This document shows positions 58,683 to 64,000 of a stretch of DNA of 64,000 nucleotides, one piece after another. The notes beneath the pieces were generated by a model. That model did not search any database. It saw only the letters and a list, made by a program, of their open reading frames with translations, and was not told where the DNA came from. Origin of the DNA: an uncultured Lactobacillus sp. (GTDB lineage Bacteria; Bacillota; Bacilli; Lactobacillales; Lactobacillaceae); contig CALNAJ010000041.1 of NCBI GenBank assembly GCA_937874695.1, positions 1-64,000 of the forward strand. Direction: 5' to 3'. A program made the position numbers and the translations under genes. How positions within the stretch are numbered: position 1 is the stretch's first letter; each line of letters begins with the position of its first letter.

Positions 58683-59648
58683 TTATTGCAATAAATTCAA
58701 AGTAACCAGTTGATATGATATTTTTTTATGGTCGACCTGCGTCTTGGATTTCTTACCAGTTGCCGTCATCATGGTCGTAGTCGTGTGCCCCGTCACGTGT
58801 TGGACCTTAGTCACAATCAGCTTGGTATTGGGGTTAAGCAGGTATTCCTTCTCCCCATGAACCGTAGAAATTGGATCCAGATAGGCGCCGTGATGCCCCT
58901 TAGGAAAGTTGATTTTGAGCAAGACCTGTGAGGTGAATTCCGTAGCGACCGCGTGACTGGTACTGGTCGAGGCAAAGCCGGGATCTGAATACACGGCTCC
59001 TGGCTTGAGGGCCTTCTGATGCAATGCGAGTCGGGCAACCTTATTCGACGTGCCCCGGTAGACGGTCATGGGATGCGTCAACTTGAATGTTTTGAGACTC
59101 GCCCGTAGATCTTTGACCCGTTGGCGCGTCTTGGCCGTCGTTGCCCGTTTGGGATAACGTAGGGCGTTATTTAACTTGTCGGAGCCATTGCCCGTATAGT
59201 TGCCAATGACCTTGATCTGCCGCTTGCTGAGCTTACCCGCCCACGCCTTGGAGCGCTTGACCAATACCCGGTAATCATGCTTGGTCAACTTAATGGCCCG
59301 GTTGCTGTAGGTATAGCTACCAGTATCAGCAATCAGGAGTGACTGGGTGTTCCCGGGCACGGTCACCATTGTACCGGCGGCCGTGCGCTGCACGACCTTG
59401 AGTGCCGTATTCTTGGGAATCACCACACTGACAGGTGTCGACTGGTCAGTGGGTTGCGTTAGTGCTGTCACCGCACGGTTCGTGACCGCCTGCTGCGTCC
59501 CAGCCGAGGTATTGGTCGACGACTCGCTGTCGATGTAAATCAGCTCGGGTGACTTGGCCTTGGCGCTCGCCGGTAGCGGCCCCATTGTCCCCCCACCTAA
59601 TGTGAGTCCAACGGCTACTAACCCTAATAAACGGGTAACTTTATTCAT
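58683..59648 (-). CDS. Secreted mono-ADP-ribosyltransferase (ADPrib_exo_Tox-like, R-S-E class)
   Basis: 321 residues. The signal peptide ends near ASA-K (about residue 29). A small beta-rich region follows (residues 60-110). The ART domain has IGNYTGNGSDKLNNALR (148-164), the NAD-binding Arg 198 in TVYRGTS, the STS motif Ser 227-Ser 229 in DPGFASTSTS, and the catalytic E-x-E Glu 266/Glu 268 in HGEKEYLL. This is the full R-S-E catalytic set of arginine-modifying toxins such as the iota/VIP2 group. The target is unknown. No sorting signal, so it is released or loosely wall-bound. GGAGG precedes ATG 59648. Confidence 0.87.
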   Translation of the reverse strand: MNKVTRLLGLVAVGLTLGGGTMGPLPASAKAKSPELIYIDSESSTNTSAGTQQAVTNRAVTALTQPTDQSTPVSVVIPKNTALKVVQRTAAGTMVTVPGNTQSLLIADTGSYTYSNRAIKLTKHDYRVLVKRSKAWAGKLSKRQIKVIGNYTGNGSDKLNNALRYPKRATTAKTRQRVKDLRASLKTFKLTHPMTVYRGTSNKVARLALHQKALKPGAVYSDPGFASTSTSHAVATEFTSQVLLKINFPKGHHGAYLDPISTVHGEKEYLLNPNTKLIVTKVQHVTGHTTTTMMTATGKKSKTQVDHKKISYQLVTLNLLQ

Positions 59649-59857
59649 GAAATTTCCTCCTCTGGAGCTGCGCACCACCAGATTTCCCCGCCGATAGTGC
59701 CACAATCCTCCGCTCATGAGTATAGCACGATTGAACGCCCTTTGAACCATTTAGGGGCAAATTTAATTTTCAGTCTAATAATGACGCAACGCCATCCACA
59801 CAAAAGGGAGCGACCACTCTTTCAGTCACTCCCCATCGCCTTCACAGGCAATCCTAT

Positions 59858-60526
59858 TTAGCTTTGCGTGATATAGTCTAAAATCTGAAACATGGCCGCC
59901 CAATTCTCGTCAGGCACCGGCGTTGTCTCAATGGACTGAGCGGTCTGGTTCAGCACGGAATCCGCCACGTAGTCGCCATCGTTGACGACCATTGCGTGGA
60001 CATTGTCCTCCGTGACCTCCAGGTGAAACTGCAGACCAACCACATTGTCGTTAACCAGCAAGCCTTGATTCTGAATCTGATTGCTGGCAAACAATCGCGT
60101 CGCATTATCTGGCAGTGCAAACATATCCTGATGCCAGTGAAGAACTTTCAACTCTCCTGGCAAGCCCGGAATTACATCAGCCTGACGGGTGACCGGCGCC
60201 CAGCCAACCTCTTTGACCGGTGCTGGACTGACCGTTGCGCCTAGGAGTTTGGCAATCTGTTGGGCCCCAAAGCACGCACCGAAGATGGGCTTATGATCCG
60301 CCATCACTTCACGCATCAAGTAACGCTCAGCCGCAATCCATGGTGCATCGTCGTTAGGACTGATTGGACCCCCCAAGACCACCAGTAGGTCCGTCTCCGC
60401 CGCTGATGGCAATTTGCCGTGTTGGGCCGGATGATAAACGTAGACCTGATGGCCGCGAGCGTGGGCCCAGATACGAATGGCCCCCGGCCCCTCCTCTGGT
60501 GTATGTTGCAAAATATTCACGCGCAT
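59858..60526 (-). CDS. Class I glutamine amidotransferase-domain protein
   Basis: 222 residues. The nucleophile Cys is in FGACFGAQ, GGP in VVLGGPISPNDD, and the His/Glu pair in GLQFHLEVTED. It resembles the stand-alone GuaA-N-like amidotransferases, whose acceptor partner is unknown. ATG 60526 has GGGGAGG. It lies between the ADP-ribosyltransferase and a secreted protein, with no operon link evident. Confidence 0.88.
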   Translation of the reverse strand: MRVNILQHTPEEGPGAIRIWAHARGHQVYVYHPAQHGKLPSAAETDLLVVLGGPISPNDDAPWIAAERYLMREVMADHKPIFGACFGAQQIAKLLGATVSPAPVKEVGWAPVTRQADVIPGLPGELKVLHWHQDMFALPDNATRLFASNQIQNQGLLVNDNVVGLQFHLEVTEDNVHAMVVNDGDYVADSVLNQTAQSIETTPVPDENWAAMFQILDYITQS

Positions 60527-60642
60527 ATGAAGACCTCCCCGATTCATTTTAGGCGATTATAGCAGGTTGCGTTGGCGAAGGCGCCATCAAGCCGCCGGTT
60601 AACTGCGTTAGCTTGCAAAAGCTTTTCCTCGCAACCTGGTGA

Positions 60643-60676
60643 CAAAAAGAACTATCACCAACACGATTGGTAGTTC
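60643..60676 (-). terminator. Terminator after the 180-residue secreted protein
   Basis: GAACTA-CCAA with TTGG-TAGTTC stem and TTTTTG tail on the minus strand. Confidence 0.82.
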
Positions 60677-60691
60677 CTTTAAATACAGCAT

Positions 60692-61234
60692 TTATGCATA
60701 GTATACTTCACTGTTAAAACGATGATTCTTCATCTGCTTAGCAACTTGCTTCGAGGCATAGTAGTGCTGGGTGACCCAAACACCGGCTCCGCCAGCTTCG
60801 CTGAGCACTGCTAATTTTTGCCCATGATACCGTTTATTGGCCACCTTATAATAGGTCCCATCCCCGGCCGATTGGTTCCAACCGCGAAGATCGGTCCAGC
60901 TGGCCCGCCGAACAGTCATTTTCCAGCCAACGACCCAATTGGCATGCCGCGCCAACTTATCTGGGTCAGCGTTGAGATTGCGTTGGTGGAGCTTAGAAGT
61001 GCTGGCATAGCGACTGCCATTTTGATAGCCCACCGTCCGCCATTTCGTTGCCGTAAACTTTACCTTGTCGTACTTGCCGTGACCATCGTAATGGTACCAG
61101 GCCCCTTGTAGCTTCTTAGGAAAAGCTTTCACACTCTTTTGCGTGCTAGCCTGTGCCGTGGTTGGTGCTACAATCTGCGTCCCACCAAACGTTAAGCCAC
61201 CCAGTAACGCCATAAATAACAGCTGTTTTTTCAT
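60692..61234 (-). CDS. Secreted protein of unknown function
   Basis: 180 residues. Signal peptide MKKQLLFMALLGGLTFGGTQ..., cleavage near AQA-S (about residue 29). The mature part is basic and aromatic (GAWYHYDGHGKYDKVKFTATKWRT, ADPDKLARHANWVVGWKM, GVWVTQHYYASKQVAKQ), probably a beta-barrel-like fold. Similar predicted extracellular proteins are common in lactobacilli without assigned role. GGGGAGG precedes the ATG. Confidence 0.75.
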   Translation of the reverse strand: MKKQLLFMALLGGLTFGGTQIVAPTTAQASTQKSVKAFPKKLQGAWYHYDGHGKYDKVKFTATKWRTVGYQNGSRYASTSKLHQRNLNADPDKLARHANWVVGWKMTVRRASWTDLRGWNQSAGDGTYYKVANKRYHGQKLAVLSEAGGAGVWVTQHYYASKQVAKQMKNHRFNSEVYYA

Positions 61235-61314
61235 CAGTCAAGATCCTCCCCAGGATTATGTCGTGTGATTGATACAGCCATAGTATACACCAGCTGACCA
61301 CGTAATTACCGTAT

Positions 61315-61358
61315 AAAAAAATAAATAACAGCCCCCAAAGATTCGGCCCTTATTTATC
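61315..61358 (-). terminator. Terminator after the polytopic membrane protein gene
   Basis: AAATAA...TTATTT stem with GC-rich inner region, then ATTTTTTTAT on the minus strand. Confidence 0.75.
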
Positions 61359-61386
61359 TTAAAAATTCTTGATTTATCGAATTAAA

Positions 61387-62946
61387 CTACGACTGCACTG
61401 GATGTTTAACCCAGCCAAATAGTTGCCGTAGTATCGTGAGCGATTGGCGAAATGATAGCGTCCCCAAGATTAGAAATGCTGGTAAATATTGAATCAGGTA
61501 CCGACTTCGACCACCTTCAAACAGCAGTAAGAACATAAACGCCCCAATAATGGTGAGTCGCAGGACCTGGATAAATTTGTGCTGATCGCTCCAGCCAAAG
61601 AAGATGATGACTAGCCAGACAATCCACCAAGCCTGCGCTAAATAACGAAAATCACCCAACCGGGTTCCATACAAGTAGACAAATTCACGAATACTGCGCG
61701 CGAATCCGGTGCCCTTGGGTTTCGTACCATGTAAAATGAAATGACCTTCTTTGATCCAGGCAAAAGACCCATCAGCGCTGTTATTGCGTTGCTTTTTCAC
61801 CAAGAAAGCCAGATAGCCTAAAAATCCACGTTGCTTCAGCCGCTTCAGATACATCTTTTTCGACCAATCCGCCCGTGATTTCTTTGTTGGCAACTGCGCC
61901 ATCTTTAGCGCATCCTTAGCGTTATAGCCCCCATCCCCAGAAATTCCCATGCTCATGAAATGGACCGCCGGAATGGCACGCGCCGTATTAATTTTAATGT
62001 AGCGCTGCGTGTCGAGAACATGATTACCGGCAACGTAGGCGCCACCGCCAGCCATGCCGCTGACTAAGAGACAAGTGACAACAATGATTCCCTTGCGTCG
62101 GGTCAGTCCCTGCCAGTATTCTCGTCGAATCACCTGGAGCAGTTCGACTAAAACGATAGCGATCAAGGCCACAATGGCGGACGGCTTCATGAAGTACGCG
62201 GCCGTCACGTTTAGTCCTAAGCCAACTGCGGCCAATAGCTTGAGTGACCAATGCCACTGAGCATAACTCAGCACACAGTAACAGAAGATGTAGGCTGAAA
62301 CGAACGGTAGGACCCAGGCATCGGTATAGGGCACGATGATCATGGGAAAGAGTGCCAGCCACCCAGCGTGAATGTACATGGCCGCCGGAACCTTGCTTCG
62401 GTCGATCACGGCAACGCTGAGGATATTAAACACGGCGGAGAGGTCCGTCAAGATCAGCGTGACCCAGTCAAAAAACAGCCAAGAGGTCGTGTGAAAGGCC
62501 GTCGCTAACCAGTGTTGGGCCAATAGAATCGGCAAGTTGTTCGAGTTTTGGCTAAAGTACGACATCGTATTAACATCCTTGGGATCAATCAGGGCCTCGT
62601 GAATGGCGTCCACATCAAAGCCAATGGCCGGATGCATGCACAACACAAAAACCACCTGCCAGACAACGGTCAGTAATAAAAGTGTGACCGCCGTCACAGC
62701 TTGGTGACGAACGAAGATCCATTTGAACACGCGTGACACCTGAGGATAAGCGAAACCCACAATCAGCGCGGTAATGGCCACAATAAATGCAATTGCCGTA
62801 ACGACGGTCGTACCACTCCCGGTCTTGGCGTTGTCACCCAAAACCAAGTTGGCCGAGGTAATCGCGAAGTACGTGGTCAACCCAAAGAAGAAGTAAAACA
62901 GGCCCCGAATGAATCGGTTACCGTAATTAAATAACTGATGGTCCAT
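61387..62946 (-). CDS. Polytopic membrane protein, exosortase G-associated type (GT-C-like)
   Basis: 519 residues with about 12 helices and one long loop (about 320-420), a GT-C/mannosyltransferase-like layout with the acidic pair GFDVDAIHEAL in the first outer loop. Its partner, a GT2 glycosyltransferase 76 nt upstream, suggests the TIGR03766-type protein that accompanies XrtG in Gram-positive bacteria. This is family memory, not a search. It probably moves or adds a lipid-linked sugar at the membrane. ATG 62946 has AAGGAGG. Confidence 0.7.
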   Translation of the reverse strand: MDHQLFNYGNRFIRGLFYFFFGLTTYFAITSANLVLGDNAKTGSGTTVVTAIAFIVAITALIVGFAYPQVSRVFKWIFVRHQAVTAVTLLLLTVVWQVVFVLCMHPAIGFDVDAIHEALIDPKDVNTMSYFSQNSNNLPILLAQHWLATAFHTTSWLFFDWVTLILTDLSAVFNILSVAVIDRSKVPAAMYIHAGWLALFPMIIVPYTDAWVLPFVSAYIFCYCVLSYAQWHWSLKLLAAVGLGLNVTAAYFMKPSAIVALIAIVLVELLQVIRREYWQGLTRRKGIIVVTCLLVSGMAGGGAYVAGNHVLDTQRYIKINTARAIPAVHFMSMGISGDGGYNAKDALKMAQLPTKKSRADWSKKMYLKRLKQRGFLGYLAFLVKKQRNNSADGSFAWIKEGHFILHGTKPKGTGFARSIREFVYLYGTRLGDFRYLAQAWWIVWLVIIFFGWSDQHKFIQVLRLTIIGAFMFLLLFEGGRSRYLIQYLPAFLILGTLSFRQSLTILRQLFGWVKHPVQS

Positions 62947-63022
62947 TCCGTTCTCCTCCTTCACTGATTGTTGACCTAAGATAGCTATTGGTGCCCACCG
63001 CCACTGCATTGCCAGCTACGCT

Positions 63023-64000
63023 TTAGTTCCACTCGCTGCCCTTCTTGCTGCGCAGATAATGCACATCGTGATGAACAACGTGTTTCGCCTCATGCGTTTC
63101 CGTTGAAAAGGTCGCCGTATTCCAGACACCGGGTAATGACATTGAGTTGATGACGCCCACTAGTCGAATCCAGGAAACAAAGAAATTATAGAGTGGCAGA
63201 GACCACACGACCCAACTAATGCTGTGATAGAATTTTCGTTCATTGGTAAATTTAGTCAGTAACCGTCCTACGCTGACATAATTGACTAGCGAGACGAAGA
63301 CGTACAGGAGATAGATCACAATGTACGATAGCCCTAAGACGACGGGCGAGTACCGGAAGAATAGCAACACGATACTAGCAAACATCCAGATCATCTTGGG
63401 AAAAACGAAAGTGTGGTCGATAATCATGCGCCGAACCAAAAAGTTCTTAAAGAACTGGCCCAATTGCGCGTTTTGATGCATGTATTGCTTGGAGACTTCC
63501 AGCTCACCACGAATCCAACGCTGGCGCTGCTTGTAGAGCTGTTCCAATCCGGATAGTGGCTCGATGTAAAAGATGGCATCGGCACAGAGCATCACCTTGC
63601 GCTTCAGCCGTTGCCGTACTTGAAAGGTCATGTCGGTATCTTCGCCGACCGTATCTGTATTATACATAAAAGTATCTAACAGCGTGTCCTTACGAAAGGC
63701 TGAGAAAGCCCCCGACATCGTGAATAATTCGTTATTGTCCGATTCAATCGTCCGCCCGGACAAGAAAGCTTGGGCGTATTCAAAGTACTCCGTCTTCTGG
63801 AGGAAACGCAGCCAGCGGTCCTTGGTGCGTTTGATTTGATAGCGTTGCGTGAGAATTGTTCCCGTCATGGCGGCCAGATCGATGTCATTTTCAAAGTGCA
63901 GCACCATATTCATCAGTGCATTCTGTTCCAGGACACCGTCACTATCAATGTTGACGATATAGGTGCCAATACACTGATAGATGGCCCCGTTCAGTGCCTT
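63023..64000 (-). CDS. Family 2 glycosyltransferase, exosortase G-associated type (5' end outside window)
   Basis: 325 codons are visible; the frame stays open through 64000, so the N terminus is missing. The DxD-type site is NIDSDGVLEQNA, then GEDTDMTFQV (ED motif) and the processive signature QRQRWIRGE. Three or four membrane helices occupy the C-terminal half (FVFPKMIWMFASIVLLFF..., VVLGLSYIVIYLLYVF...). It is a membrane-bound synthase-like enzyme using a nucleotide sugar. It appears in one operon with the polytopic protein downstream. The XrtG-associated assignment (TIGR03111 type) is from memory of that gene pair. Confidence 0.78.
   Translation of the reverse strand, partial: KALNGAIYQCIGTYIVNIDSDGVLEQNALMNMVLHFENDIDLAAMTGTILTQRYQIKRTKDRWLRFLQKTEYFEYAQAFLSGRTIESDNNELFTMSGAFSAFRKDTLLDTFMYNTDTVGEDTDMTFQVRQRLKRKVMLCADAIFYIEPLSGLEQLYKQRQRWIRGELEVSKQYMHQNAQLGQFFKNFLVRRMIIDHTFVFPKMIWMFASIVLLFFRYSPVVLGLSYIVIYLLYVFVSLVNYVSVGRLLTKFTNERKFYHSISWVVWSLPLYNFFVSWIRLVGVINSMSLPGVWNTATFSTETHEAKHVVHHDVHYLRSKKGSEWN

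Overview
The window reads as chromosome of a heterofermentative-type Lactobacillaceae species, most likely a Levilactobacillus (L. brevis group) or close relative. The base composition is moderate, Shine-Dalgarno sites are strong (GGAGG), and GTG/TTG starts are common. MutY lacks its iron-sulfur cysteines, as reported for L. brevis. There is a Met T-box ahead of metQ, an LPQTS-type sortase signal and an exosortase-G-type gene pair. Most genes lie on the minus strand. The species call is inference. No CRISPR array, rRNA, prophage or intact insertion sequence is visible.

Layout. 0-9 kb: a menG relic, 3-methyladenine glycosylase, DUF488 protein, a beta-phosphoglucomutase-like HAD protein with an altered active site, a universal stress protein, a BCCT transporter behind an attenuator-like leader, an acetyltransferase, a VOC protein and RNase HI. 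9-22 kb: cytosine deaminase, a ThiD/PdxK-type kinase, a quinone reductase with a coupled 59-codon gene, other small genes, tRNA-Arg(TCT), a cytochrome b5-domain protein, a cold-shock protein, clusterless MutY, a solitary OppA lipoprotein, and a lipoate ligase facing a stand-alone lipoyl-domain protein. 22-30 kb: phosphatase, DMT exporter, the metQ-metN-metI methionine importer under a T-box, a degenerate Tag paralogue, and a second OppA behind a Cys-codon leader peptide and terminator. 30-39 kb: GH3 glycosidase, GNAT, choloylglycine hydrolase-family enzyme and the tag-sbcD-sbcC operon. 39-47 kb: secreted enzymes (matrixin-like protease, GH25 lysozyme, GH8 glucanase), a MerR-cupin-CMD operon, a TetR regulator and a wall-anchored adhesin. 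47-58 kb: an ADP-ribosylglycohydrolase / NCS1 permease / PfkB kinase operon, an aldo-keto reductase, duplicated MFS exporters, TetR, an ABC-2 exporter, and MarR with an alpha/beta hydrolase. 58-64 kb: a secreted ADP-ribosyltransferase, a glutamine amidotransferase, a secreted protein, and two genes matching the exosortase G-associated membrane protein and glycosyltransferase.

Three observations stand out. First, at 29.64-29.91 kb there is a complete candidate attenuator: promoter, a 34-codon leader peptide with four Cys codons, mutually exclusive complementary segments, and a terminator ahead of oppA. With the Met T-box 3 kb away it forms a sulfur amino-acid acquisition block. Second, five copies of an intergenic repeat (full length about 190 bp) lie in the same orientation, and their helices covary between copies. 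Third, a secreted R-S-E ADP-ribosyltransferase with all catalytic motifs intact lies at 58.7 kb.
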